Assembly (NCBI GenBank): GCA_013817465.1
Contig: JACDCP010000088.1
Coordinates: 1 to 10,565, forward strand
Reading direction: 5' to 3'
From: Gammaproteobacteria bacterium
GTDB taxonomy: Bacteria > Pseudomonadota > Gammaproteobacteria > Steroidobacterales > JACDCP01
DNA length: 10,565 bases
Position 1 is the first letter of the stretch. Each line of letters starts with the position of its first letter. The translations under genes and the position numbers were made by a program. Below are positions 1-6,809 of the stretch, piece after piece. The notes below the pieces were generated by a model. That model worked only from the letters and a program-made list of their open reading frames with translations. It did not search any database and had not been told where the DNA came from.

Positions 1-1079
1 CTGCCATCCACTGTGCGGTAGCTTTGGGCGCGCGCGCGGACGAGCCAGTTGGCGTAGCGATAATCGAGGATGAGGTCGCGCGGCAGGTGCGTGACGCTCG
101 TTTCGCTCAGGCTGCGGCCCAGATCCTCGAAGTAGAGATCGTCCGACACGGTCTGCAGATCGGCAAGGAAACGCATGCCACCCGGGAAGAGCGTTTCATG
201 ATCGAGGCTCGCGAAACCGCGGCTTTCGCCGGTCAGCGCGTCGTTCGGAAAATATTCGAACTCCAGGCCGCCGAGGTTGTTGTCCGTCAGGTAGCGCAGC
301 TCGCCATTGAGCTGCAGTCCTCGCTGCGAAAGCAGCCGCGGGGCGAAGGTCGCGTCGAAGTTGGGCGCAATGTTGAAATAGTAGGGGATGCCGATATCCG
401 TGCCGCTGCGGCTCGAGCGGCCGAACTCCGGCACCAGGAAGCCCGACTTGCGCGCATCGTTGATGGGAAAAGACAGCCACGGCGTGTAGAGGATGGGCAC
501 GCCCATGAAGTCGATGCGCACATTGCGCGCCGTGCCCGTGCCCTCGTCGTGATCGAGCCTGATGCGCGAAGCGAGTAGCCGCCAGTCGTCTTCGCCGGGC
601 GGGCAGGTCGTATAACTCACGCCTTCCAGACGCAGTGTCGCATCGCCGCTGATGACCAGAGTCTCGGCCGCGCCGCGTGCCGGGCGTGCAGGCAGCTCGA
701 ATTCAGTGCCCGAGAATTCCACGCGCTCCGCAGGTCCGTCCAGAAGTGCCTGGTCGCCGCGCACGCGCACCTCGGGATCGCGATACTCGACGTCGCCTCG
801 CACCGAGATGCTTTCTTCCTGCTCGTCGTAGGTCGCCTCGTCGGCCCGAATCAGCCGTGAGCCCTGCTCGACCCGGACATTGCCGCGCACGACCGAGCTG
901 CCGTCCCTGGCCAGGGTCGCCTCGTCGGCAGAGACGCGGATGGTTTCGTCGTCGCCGGTCGCCGTGGGCTCGCCCGAAAGATCGGCGAGATCGCTCGCGA
1001 ACCGGCAGAGCTCCGGTTCCTGAGCGTGAGCGGCGAAGGCAGCGAAGACGAGAAGAAGCGGAATGAGCCGATGGGTCAT
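1..1079 (-). CDS. lptD: LPS-assembly protein LptD, N-terminal part (runs off left edge)
   Basis: Outer-membrane beta-barrel that, with the lipoprotein LptE, inserts lipopolysaccharide into the outer leaflet. About 359 codons are present from an ATG at 1079, and the frame is open to the window edge. A signal peptide (charged MTHR start, then a Leu/Ala-rich core ending AHA-Q near residue 19) is followed by the LptA-like periplasmic domain (about residues 45-150, with repeated RGNVRVEQ/RGDVEYRD-type beta strands). The barrel then begins, with family-typical stretches such as VPILYTPWLSFPI and SGFLVPEFGRSSRSGTDIGI. Cys25 and Cys159 (in YTTCPPGEDDW) match the two N-terminal cysteines of the disulfide pairs known in E. 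coli LptD; the C-terminal partners lie outside the window. It is divergent from amgK, an arrangement known in pseudomonads. I see no clear Shine-Dalgarno sequence. The identification is secure. Confidence 0.95.
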   Translation of the reverse strand, partial: MTHRLIPLLLVFAAFAAHAQEPELCRFASDLADLSGEPTATGDDETIRVSADEATLARDGSSVVRGNVRVEQGSRLIRADEATYDEQEESISVRGDVEYRDPEVRVRGDQALLDGPAERVEFSGTEFELPARPARGAAETLVISGDATLRLEGVSYTTCPPGEDDWRLLASRIRLDHDEGTGTARNVRIDFMGVPILYTPWLSFPINDARKSGFLVPEFGRSSRSGTDIGIPYYFNIAPNFDATFAPRLLSQRGLQLNGELRYLTDNNLGGLEFEYFPNDALTGESRGFASLDHETLFPGGMRFLADLQTVSDDLYFEDLGRSLSETSVTHLPRDLILDYRYANWLVRARAQSYRTVDG

Positions 1080-1190
1080 GAAGCGCTGCGGATTTCGGGT
1101 TCGGCTTCCATGACCGACCGTAACAATGGCATAGTTCCGCAGCGCCTTCAAACAGCGAGACGCGCACCCGATCGAAACCCGCCCGACGAA

Positions 1191-2219
1191 ATGAACGACC
1201 ATCGATTGACGTTATTGCAGCGCTGGCTCGAGGACGAGCTCGGATTCAGCGATTACCGGCTCACCCCCGCCTCGGGCGATGCGAGCTTTCGCCGCTATTT
1301 TCGCGTCACGCGCGAGTCCGGGTCGAAGATCGTCATGGATGCGCCGCCGGACAAGGAAGACATTGCGCCTTTTCTGCATGTCGCCAGCCTGCTCGGCGCA
1401 CTGGACCTCAACGTGCCTGCGGTGCTTGCCGAGGACAGGGCGCAGGGTTTTCTACTGCTCAGCGATCTGGGCAGCCGCACCTACCTCGAAGCGCTCGAGG
1501 GAGGCGCCAATTTCGAAGCGTTGTACGCGGATGCGCTCGGCTCGCTCGTGCGCATGCAGTCGATGGATGCGGCCGCTGCGGGCTCGCTGCCGCCCTACGA
1601 TGCGGCGCTGCTCGCGCGCGAGATGGGGCTGTTCCGCGACTGGCTCTGTGAGCGTCATCTCGGCTTCAGCCTGGTGGGATCACAGGCGGAGGCGCTGGAG
1701 CAGACATTCGCGTTTCTGAGTGACGCAGCGCTCGAGCAGCCCAGGGTGTTTGTGCACCGCGACTATCATTCGCGCAACCTCATGCAGACCGAGGCGCGAA
1801 ATCCGGGCATCCTCGACTTCCAGGATGCAGTGCACGGTCCGGTCACTTACGATCTAATTTCCCTGCTGCGCGATTGCTATGTCGCCTGGCCGGCCGGGCG
1901 GGTGCGTGAGTGGGCGCTCGACTATCGCGAGCGGGCCGCGGCCTGCGAAATCCCGGTCGGGCACGATGCGGCCGGGTTTCTCCGCTGGTTCGACCTCATG
2001 GGCGTGCAGCGCCACCTGAAGGCGGCCGGGATTTTCGCGCGCCTGAAGCATCGCGACGGCAAGCCCGGCTATCTGGCCGACGTGCCTCGCACCCTCGGCT
2101 ATGTCGTTGCGGTCGCTGCCGGCTATCCGGAGCTCGCGTTTCTCGGCGAGCTGGTGGCCACACGCGTGCTGCCGGCGCTGGCAACCGGCATGCGTGATGT
2201 CTCTGCATGCGGGCGATGA
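1191..2219 (+). CDS. amgK: N-acetylmuramate/N-acetylglucosamine anomeric kinase AmgK
   Basis: Cytoplasmic sugar kinase of the aminoglycoside-phosphotransferase fold. It phosphorylates the anomeric carbon of MurNAc (and GlcNAc) recovered from peptidoglycan turnover, giving MurNAc-1-phosphate for MurU. The product is 342 aa, normal for the family. Visible landmarks are the ASGDASFRRYFRV nucleotide-binding strand near residues 25-37, the Brenner-type catalytic loop HRDYHSRN (His189-Asp191-Asn196) and the metal-binding DFQD (Asp209, Asp212). The frame is open further upstream (GTG 1026, ATGs at 1071 and 1110), but the family-like sequence begins at MNDHRLTLLQRWLEDELGF, so ATG 1191 is preferred; no strong ribosome site marks it. 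The stop overlaps the murU start by 13 bases, implying translational coupling. In pseudomonads this recycling route bypasses de novo UDP-MurNAc synthesis and underlies intrinsic fosfomycin tolerance; the same role here is inferred. Confidence 0.92.
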   Translation: MNDHRLTLLQRWLEDELGFSDYRLTPASGDASFRRYFRVTRESGSKIVMDAPPDKEDIAPFLHVASLLGALDLNVPAVLAEDRAQGFLLLSDLGSRTYLEALEGGANFEALYADALGSLVRMQSMDAAAAGSLPPYDAALLAREMGLFRDWLCERHLGFSLVGSQAEALEQTFAFLSDAALEQPRVFVHRDYHSRNLMQTEARNPGILDFQDAVHGPVTYDLISLLRDCYVAWPAGRVREWALDYRERAAACEIPVGHDAAGFLRWFDLMGVQRHLKAAGIFARLKHRDGKPGYLADVPRTLGYVVAVAAGYPELAFLGELVATRVLPALATGMRDVSACGR

Positions 2220-2893
2220 TTCTGGCCGCCGGGCGAGGCGAGCGCATGCGGCCGCTGACCGACCGGGTGCCGAAACCGCTGCTCGAGGCTGGCGGCAAGC
2301 CGCTGCTCGATCATCATCTGGCGGCGCTCGCCGCCGCGGGCGTCGCGCGTGTCGTCATCAATCTCGCGTGGCGTGGAGCGCTTATCCGGAAACATGTCGG
2401 CGACGGCTCGGCGTGGGGTATCGAGATCGTTTACAGCGACGAGGGCGAAACCGCGCTCGAGACCGGCGGCGGCATCTTTCGCGCCCTGGATGCGCTCGGT
2501 GCCGAGCCGTTCTGGGTTGTCAATGGCGATGTGTGGACAGACTATCGATATCCATCGATTGCGCTGGAGACTCATGATCTGGCGCATCTCGTGCTCGTTG
2601 ACAATCCTCAGCACCATCCGCACGGTGACTTTGCACTCGATGGCACGCGCGTGCGGCTCGAAGGCGAGCCGCTACTTACGTTCAGTGGTATCGGCCTCTA
2701 TCGGCCGGCGCTATTTGGGGATTGCGACGCCGGGGCGTTCCCGCTCGCCCCGCTGCTGCGTGAGGCGATGGCGGAGGGGCGGGTGAGCGGCGAGCGTTAT
2801 GCCGGGCGCTGGTTCGACGTCGGCACGCCGGAGCGGCTCGCGGCCTTGCGCGCAGCGCTCGCGGCCGGCGAAGGACCCATAGCCGAACCATAG
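2207..2893 (+). CDS. murU: N-acetylmuramate-1-phosphate uridylyltransferase MurU
   Basis: Nucleotidyltransferase that converts MurNAc-1-phosphate and UTP to UDP-MurNAc, the second step of the AmgK-MurU recycling branch. The product is 228 aa, the usual size. It shows the signature loop LAAGRGERMRPLT (residues 6-18) with VPKPLLEAGGKPLL following (Lys23), the ETGGGI motif (85-90), and VVNGDVWTD (Asp108 and Asp112, metal and substrate binding). The C-terminus contains RWFDVGTPERL, typical of the family. ATG 2207 starts inside the last codons of amgK; a second ATG three codons on (2216) is possible but less like known family starts. The 3' end overlaps the convergent lipB by 97 bases, and the TAG stop lies in the second copy of an 11-bp tandem duplication (2877-2898), so the last three or so residues (AEP) look recent. 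Confidence 0.93.
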   Translation: MRAMILAAGRGERMRPLTDRVPKPLLEAGGKPLLDHHLAALAAAGVARVVINLAWRGALIRKHVGDGSAWGIEIVYSDEGETALETGGGIFRALDALGAEPFWVVNGDVWTDYRYPSIALETHDLAHLVLVDNPQHHPHGDFALDGTRVRLEGEPLLTFSGIGLYRPALFGDCDAGAFPLAPLLREAMAEGRVSGERYAGRWFDVGTPERLAALRAALAAGEGPIAEP

Positions 2894-3510
2894 CCGAAGT
2901 TTTCCAGCAAGTGCCCGCTGAGATCGCGCGCAACGCGCTCGAGATCAGCGGGACCGCCGAGCGCCGATAGCTGTGTCACCTCGAGGCCCGCGAAACCACA
3001 GGGATTGATGCGGCCGAACGGCTCGAGATCCATGGCGATGTTGAACGCCAGCCCGTGGTAGCTGCAGCCCCGCCGTACGCGCAGACCAATGCTTGCGAGC
3101 TTGCGTCCGTCGACGTAAACGCCCGGTGCCTCGCGCCTTGCGTGCGCCTCGACCCCGTAAGCCGCGACCGTATCGATAACCGCCTGCTCGAGCCCGCTGA
3201 CCAGGCCCCGGATGCCGAGCCCCAGCCGCTTCAGGTCGAGCAGCGGATAGACCACGAGCTGCCCGGGCCCGTGATAGGTAACCTGGCCGCCGCGGTCGAT
3301 GGGAATCACCGGGATATCGCCGGGCGCGAGCACGTGAGCCGGGCTGCCGTTCAACCCGAGCGTGAAGACCGGCGGGTGCTCGAGAAACCAGATCTCGTCG
3401 CGCGTGTCGGCGTCGCGCTCATTTGTGAACGCCTGCATCTCGCGCCAGGCCGGCTCGTAATCGAGCAGCCCGCGAAAACGCAGCTCCGGCAGGTCGTCTG
3501 TTTTTATCAT
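2797..3510 (-). CDS. lipB: Lipoyl(octanoyl) transferase LipB
   Basis: Cytoplasmic enzyme that moves the octanoyl group from octanoyl-ACP to lipoyl domains of 2-oxoacid dehydrogenases and the glycine cleavage H protein, the first step of lipoate biosynthesis. The product is 237 aa. Diagnostic stretches are RGGQVTYHGPGQLVVYPLLDL (residues 73-93), GRKLASIGLRV with catalytic Lys137, and INPCGFAGLEVTQL with the acyl-accepting Cys171. The ATG start at 3510 lies 12 bases after the retropepsin-like gene, suggesting one transcript. lipA is not in the window. The body ends near LLENFGY (about residue 207), as in other LipB proteins. The remaining 30 residues (GSAMGPSP onward) are read from the antisense strand of murU and are probably an accidental tail caused by the 11-bp duplication at 2877-2898. 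Confidence 0.95.
   Translation of the reverse strand: MIKTDDLPELRFRGLLDYEPAWREMQAFTNERDADTRDEIWFLEHPPVFTLGLNGSPAHVLAPGDIPVIPIDRGGQVTYHGPGQLVVYPLLDLKRLGLGIRGLVSGLEQAVIDTVAAYGVEAHARREAPGVYVDGRKLASIGLRVRRGCSYHGLAFNIAMDLEPFGRINPCGFAGLEVTQLSALGGPADLERVARDLSGHLLENFGYGSAMGPSPAASAARKAASRSGVPTSNQRPA
2877..2898. repeat. 11-bp tandem duplication at the murU/lipB overlap
   Basis: The 11-mer CCATAGCCGAA occurs twice back to back with no mismatch (2877-2887 and 2888-2898). The murU stop codon TAG (2891-2893) lies in the second copy. On the minus strand the duplication encodes FGYGSAM near the end of LipB. Eleven is not a multiple of three, so gain or loss of one copy shifts the frame of both genes at once. 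Confidence 0.9.
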
Positions 3511-3522
3511 GACGATGATCGA

Positions 3523-3903
3523 TTACTTGACGATGGAGGAGGCGATGTTGGGGCTTTCGGGATTGACATCCAGTGTGCGCGTCTTCGGGACGACAACCAG
3601 ATCCATATCCTCCATGGGAATAGCACCCAGCAATACCTGATCGCCCATTACCAGGGCGCCCGCAAATCCTATGCGGTTCTTGAAGCGCAGTTCGACCGGG
3701 CCGACGTAGGGAACCAGTTTCCGTGAGCCATCAGCGAGCGTCACTTCCTTGTTGCTGGCCGGCTCCAGTTTCAGTTGAATCTGGATATGCTCTGGGATGC
3801 AAAGATGGAGTGCTCCAGAGTCGGCCAACGCTACCGCTTCGACCCGATCCAGATCCGGCATCCGCGGGTTACTCAAGGAAATCCTGCTGTTGACCAATCC
3901 CAT
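3523..3903 (-). CDS. Retropepsin-like (clan AA) aspartic protease-like protein
   Basis: Small protein of 126 aa resembling bacterial single-domain retropepsin-fold proteins. The putative active-site loop is VALADSGALHLCIPEHI with Asp28-Ser29-Gly30, where most relatives have D-T-G-A; D-S-G is also accepted in aspartic proteases. A hydrophobic strand and the flap-like stretch VTLADGSRKLVPYVGPVELRF follow, then a second-half pattern (ALVMGDQVLLGAIPMEDMDLVV) typical of the family. Such single-domain enzymes act as homodimers, each subunit giving one Asp. There is no signal peptide, so it is probably cytoplasmic; its substrate is unknown. ATG 3903 is the first possible ATG, because an in-frame TAG lies three codons upstream. 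It sits between dat (68 bases) and lipB (12 bases), where many gammaproteobacteria carry a DUF493 gene instead. Fold assignment is fairly sure; proteolytic activity is inferred. Confidence 0.75.
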   Translation of the reverse strand: MGLVNSRISLSNPRMPDLDRVEAVALADSGALHLCIPEHIQIQLKLEPASNKEVTLADGSRKLVPYVGPVELRFKNRIGFAGALVMGDQVLLGAIPMEDMDLVVVPKTRTLDVNPESPNIASSIVK

Positions 3904-3971
3904 CGACGACTACAACTCTCGTCAGTGATCCCACGCATTCGCCGGTTGAGCCCGACCAAACGGTCCCGTCA

Positions 3972-4847
3972 TCACGCCGCTTCGCCCGCTATTATGCGCT
4001 GCTTGCAGTCTTGATAGCGATCGTAGACAAGTTGCCAGAGAGGCCCCGGCCTGCCGTTGCCGACGGGCCGGCCGTCAATCAGCGTCACGGGAATCACTTC
4101 GCGCATCGCGCTGCTGATCCAGATTTCATCGGCGCCGGCCAGCTCCGCCGGCGTGAATCGCTGTTCCTGGATCGGCACATCTGCCTCGCGCGCGAGCCTC
4201 ATCACAAGGTCGCGCGTCGTACCCGGCAGCAGCTCATGTCCGTTGGGCGGCGTTCGCAAGACTCCTTCGGCGACCATGAAAACGCTGCTCGACGCACCCT
4301 CCGTTACATGTCCGTCCCGCACCAGTATCGCTTCCTGCGCGCTGGCATCCTCGGCCGCGGCGCGCAACAGCACGTTTGCGAGCAGCGCAGTCGACTTGAT
4401 GTCGCAGCGCGCCCAGCGCGAATCGGGCAGCGTGACGGCAGCCACGCCGGATTCACGCACGGCCGCCGATACACCGTTGAACGGCTGCGCCATCGCAAAT
4501 ATCGTGGGCGGCAAATCGCGCGGCAGGCGATGATCACGTCCGCTGTCTGCGCCGCGCGAGATCTGCACGTAGACGGCCATGTCGCCGCCGCCGTTGCGCT
4601 CGATAAGCGACTCGAGCAACGAGATCCATCCGTTCCGGTCGAATGGATCGGACAGGCGGATCTCGCGCAGGCTGCGGGCCAGCCGGTCGAGGTGAGCGTC
4701 GAGCAGAAACAGGTGGCCCCCGTAGACCGGGATCACTTCGTACACGCCGTCGCCGAACAGAAAGCCTCGATCGAGCGGCGATATTCGGATGTCAGCCAGC
4801 GGCAGAAATCGGCCGTTCAAGTATGCGTGCTGCAAGGGATCAGCCAT
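3972..4847 (-). CDS. dat: D-amino-acid aminotransferase-like class IV PLP enzyme (Dat)
   Basis: Fold-type IV pyridoxal-phosphate aminotransferase, best matched to D-alanine/D-amino-acid transaminases, which interconvert D-Ala and D-Glu with their keto acids and feed cell-wall synthesis. With the chosen ATG at 4847 the protein is 291 aa, normal for the family. It opens with AYLNGRFLPLADIRISPLDRGFLFGDGVYEV. The PLP-binding lysine is Lys151 in CDIKSTALLANVL, the conserved glutamate is Glu183 in VTEGASSSVF, and the phosphate-binding turn is LLPGTTRD. The frame is open upstream to 4925, with another ATG at 4862, but the residues before 4847 are Arg-rich and unlike the family; GGAG stands close before ATG 4847. 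Branched-chain aminotransferase or aminodeoxychorismate lyase are alternatives within the same fold. The dat-to-lipB neighbourhood resembles that of pseudomonads. Confidence 0.85.
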   Translation of the reverse strand: MADPLQHAYLNGRFLPLADIRISPLDRGFLFGDGVYEVIPVYGGHLFLLDAHLDRLARSLREIRLSDPFDRNGWISLLESLIERNGGGDMAVYVQISRGADSGRDHRLPRDLPPTIFAMAQPFNGVSAAVRESGVAAVTLPDSRWARCDIKSTALLANVLLRAAAEDASAQEAILVRDGHVTEGASSSVFMVAEGVLRTPPNGHELLPGTTRDLVMRLAREADVPIQEQRFTPAELAGADEIWISSAMREVIPVTLIDGRPVGNGRPGPLWQLVYDRYQDCKQRIIAGEAA

Positions 4848-4978
4848 AGCTCCAGCTTCCATCGGCCTCGACAAACGATCGCATCGTCGTCGACGATGTC
4901 TTGACGGGGCCCATTTTCCGAGCACGCGCCCGAGGCGGCAAGTCCCGCCGTCTTTGAAGCGGACGCGCCTGCTGTCAG

Positions 4979-5533
4979 TCAGTCTAAAGACGCCTGCGGC
5001 TGCAGTGCGGCCTCAATCGCATGGATGTCCCCCGCATCAAGCGCCGGATTGAAGTGACTGATCCGTTCGAGCACCTCCGTCGTGCCGAAGTACGCCTCCG
5101 CGCAGGCCGCGTGAATGAAGCCCGACGGCCCAAAGCGATGCTCCTCGAAGAAAACGAGCCCGATGCGCCAGGTATCCTTTTCAATGAGCTCCTGGCAACT
5201 GCGACAACGCGCGCGGCTGGTCGGCGCTCGATCAACGGTGTCGAGGCGCGGCACGCGGCGGTGTTCGATGCCGAATTCGGCGGCCGGCTTGAGGGTGCGA
5301 GCGACAGTCAGGTCGTTCGCAGCGAGATCGTCGGCCTGGTCGTCGATCATCTCGAGAAACGGTTCCGGACGCTTGTAGGCGGCACAGGGCACGTGAAACC
5401 AGAGCGTCATCTCGCCTTCGCCGAAAGCGTTGGGGCGCCTTTCCCCGAACCTGAGCTCACCCTTTCCGATCTTCGTGTCGCAGCCACGGCACTTGGCACG
5501 ACCCGACGGCGAGTGCTCGATCACGTGCGTCAT
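4979..5533 (-). CDS. Small protein with two PARP-type zinc fingers
   Basis: 184-aa cytoplasmic protein made of two similar modules, each matching the PARP-type zinc finger (CxxC ... HxxC, with a spacing longer than in ordinary fingers). Module 1 (about residues 5-58) has Cys15, Cys18, His47 and Cys50, in contexts RAKCRGCDTKIGKGELRFG and WFHVPCAAY. Module 2 (about 103-150) has Cys110, Cys113, His141 and Cys144, in contexts SRARCRSCQELIEKDTWRIG and GFIHAACAEAYFG. In eukaryotic PARP1 and DNA ligase III these fingers recognise DNA breaks. No ADP-ribosyltransferase, ligase or nuclease domain is attached; the C-terminus (151-184) is a short helical tail. By analogy it may bind nicked or broken DNA, but that is inference. 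ATG 5533 has GGAG about 10 bases upstream. It stands 83 bases after the GST gene stop and 131 bases before dat, so operon membership is uncertain. Confidence 0.8.
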   Translation of the reverse strand: MTHVIEHSPSGRAKCRGCDTKIGKGELRFGERRPNAFGEGEMTLWFHVPCAAYKRPEPFLEMIDDQADDLAANDLTVARTLKPAAEFGIEHRRVPRLDTVDRAPTSRARCRSCQELIEKDTWRIGLVFFEEHRFGPSGFIHAACAEAYFGTTEVLERISHFNPALDAGDIHAIEAALQPQASLD

Positions 5534-5616
5534 GCGACATTAACTCCGCGACCAGCGCGAGGTCTGTTCGATTCCGTCCCTGAGTGCAAAGCAACGCGAA
5601 GGGATCTCTCCGGCGT

Positions 5617-6240
5617 TTACGTCGATTTTGCCGGCATGGCCGCATCGTCCAGCTTGTTTGCGCGGGCGAGGGCGTCGCGATCGCTGATGCCCGCCCAATA
5701 GTCCTCGAAGGCGGGACGCTTGTCGATCGACCCGAACTGCAAGCCGAAGCCGATATGCGAGCCCACATACACGTCCGCTGCCGAAAAGCGCTCGCCCGCG
5801 ACGTAGCGCCTGCCGGCCAGCCATTTCTCGAGCGTATCCATGACCGCCTCGAAAGTGCCGTAGCCGATCATCGGTTCCTTGCCGGCGGGCGCCTGCATTC
5901 CCAGTGACCGGTTGGTGATCGCCGCTTCGAGCGGTCCCGCCGCAAAAAACAGCCAACGATAATAGTCACCGCGATCGGTCACGGGCGGTGCGAGACCTGC
6001 CTTCGGAAACGCATCGGCGAGATAGGCACAGATCGCGGCACATTCGGTCACGACGGTGTCGCCATGCCTGATCGCCGGCACCTTGCCCATCGGATTGATG
6101 GCGAGATAGGCCGGCGCCTTCATGGTCTTACCGTACTCGAGGATCTCGGTGCGATAAGGTTCACCCACTTCTTCCAGCATCCAGCGCGCGATTCGCCCGC
6201 GCGACATGGGATTCGTATAGAAAACGAGCTCATTCGTCAC
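5617..6240 (-). CDS. Glutathione S-transferase family protein
   Basis: Cytosolic GST-fold protein of 207 aa. The N-terminal thioredoxin-like domain (about 1-80) includes ELVFYTNPMSRGRIARWMLEE, with Ser13 in the usual catalytic position, the cis-proline motif NPMGKVPAI (Pro55) and the glutathione-gamma-glutamyl-binding TECAAICAYLADAFP (Glu66). The all-helical C-terminal domain carries the N-capping box FSAADVYVG (Ser153, Asp156). Substrate cannot be deduced. The start is taken as GTG 6240 because AAGGA lies nine bases upstream; a TTG at 6258 extends the frame by six residues but is upstream of that ribosome site. It is the first of five consecutive minus-strand genes. Confidence 0.88.
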   Translation of the reverse strand: MTNELVFYTNPMSRGRIARWMLEEVGEPYRTEILEYGKTMKAPAYLAINPMGKVPAIRHGDTVVTECAAICAYLADAFPKAGLAPPVTDRGDYYRWLFFAAGPLEAAITNRSLGMQAPAGKEPMIGYGTFEAVMDTLEKWLAGRRYVAGERFSAADVYVGSHIGFGLQFGSIDKRPAFEDYWAGISDRDALARANKLDDAAMPAKST

Positions 6241-6451
6241 TGTGATTTTTCCTTGCAAGCGACGAGACTACCGATCTGTCTGAAGCTACTGTTGATAACC
6301 CGCATTATGCGTCAAATGGTCGCTGCCCCGATCTGGCGCTTCTGTACGGTTTGGCGCTGCATGCCGCGTAATGATCCCGCCCGATGTCGGCCTGCGGGGC
6401 GGCTGCCGGCCTCCGCGGCGCCTCGATCGCCACCCCTTTCGGTGGCCAGTC
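6241..6451. other. Intergenic region between GST and the solitary antitoxin
   Basis: Divergent spacer holding the GST leader and no convincing gene. A perfect 6-bp hairpin (GCCACC at 6429-6434, GGTGGC at 6441-6446, loop CCTTTC) lies just before the antitoxin operator; it has no T-tract, so it is not a standard terminator. No toxin reading frame similar to HigB/RelE was found here on either strand. Confidence 0.5.
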
Positions 6452-6472
6452 TATAGCACTTAGTGCTATACA
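6452..6472 (+). promoter_or_regulatory. Operator palindrome overlapping an extended -10 promoter
   Basis: TATAGCACTTAGTGCTATA (6452-6470) is a perfect palindrome with 9-bp arms around a single central base. Its right edge forms an extended -10 element, TGCTATACA (6464-6472: TG, one base, TATACA), placing transcription start near 6479. The following gene has AAGG (6491-6494) nine bases before its ATG. Operators of this design, buried in their own promoter, are the usual autoregulation site of HigA/NadS-type antitoxins. Binding is inferred. Confidence 0.7.
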
Positions 6473-6503
6473 GGCGAAGTGATCGAGATCAAGGTGAACG
6501 ACG

Positions 6504-6809
6504 ATGGCTAAGAGAATCATGGATACCGTGCATGAAACGGCGGAGCGCCTCCATGAAGCCGGCGTCTTGAGCACGAAGACCATGCGCGAGTTCGATGCGC
6601 TGTGTCTGCCGCCGGTGAGAAACCTGAGCGCTGCGCAGATCAGGCATCTGCGTACGCGCAACAAGGCCAGTCAGGCGGTGTTCGCGGCGTATCTCAACAC
6701 CAGTCCGTCCACGGTGCAAAAGTGGGAACAGGGTCAGAAGAAGCCCAACGGTCCGTCGTTGAAGCTGTTAAACCTCGTGCGCGAAAAAGGTCTGGAAGCG
6801 CTCGGCTGA
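6504..6809 (+). CDS. HigA/NadS-type antitoxin, Xre-like HTH, without adjacent toxin
   Basis: 101-aa DNA-binding protein of the COG2944/NadS type. The N-terminal part (1-40) is the region that in relatives contacts the toxin; LSAAQIRHLRTRNKASQAVFAAYLNTSPSTVQKWEQGQKKPNG (about 41-83) is a canonical HTH with the VQKWEQG recognition-helix motif, followed by a C-terminal helix ending LEALG. In this family a HigB/RelE-like toxin normally comes directly upstream, but here the promoter-operator lies 32 bases before the start and neither flank encodes a toxin. A ten-codon frame, GTG 6479 to a TAA overlapping the start region, occupies the toxin position; it is probably meaningless. The protein could be an orphan antitoxin or a stand-alone autoregulated repressor. 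Confidence 0.85.
   Translation: MAKRIMDTVHETAERLHEAGVLSTKTMREFDALCLPPVRNLSAAQIRHLRTRNKASQAVFAAYLNTSPSTVQKWEQGQKKPNGPSLKLLNLVREKGLEALG

Noticed and set aside
24..578. Long plus-strand open frame opposite lptD
   Set aside because: It lies antisense to clear LptD coding sequence and has low-complexity Arg/Ala/Val composition typical of GC-rich shadow frames.
703..1167. Minus-strand open frame overlapping the lptD start
   Set aside because: It is out of frame with LptD, which has a signal peptide and conserved motifs; this frame is Arg-rich with no recognisable motif.
3055..3726. 223-codon plus-strand frame across lipB and the retropepsin-like gene
   Set aside because: It is antisense to two recognised genes and its sequence shows no domain.
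4011..4904. 297-codon plus-strand frame opposite dat
   Set aside because: Dat has the PLP lysine and family motifs; this long frame reflects GC-rich codon use.
4934..4949. GGCGG-CCGCC hairpin between the zinc-finger gene and dat
   Set aside because: The stem is only five pairs, and the short T-run (GTCTTTG) is on the plus strand, opposite to the genes, so a terminator is not supported.
5021..5701. 226-codon plus-strand frame opposite the zinc-finger gene
   Set aside because: It is antisense to the CxxC/HxxC modules, spans into the GST gene and lacks motifs.
6429..6446. GCCACC-GGTGGC hairpin as a terminator
   Set aside because: No T-tract on either strand and no gene ends nearby; kept only as a note in the intergenic entry.
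6479..6511. Ten-codon frame GTG to TAA just before the solitary antitoxin as a leader peptide or toxin relic
   Set aside because: It is too short and lacks its own ribosome site; such frames arise by chance.
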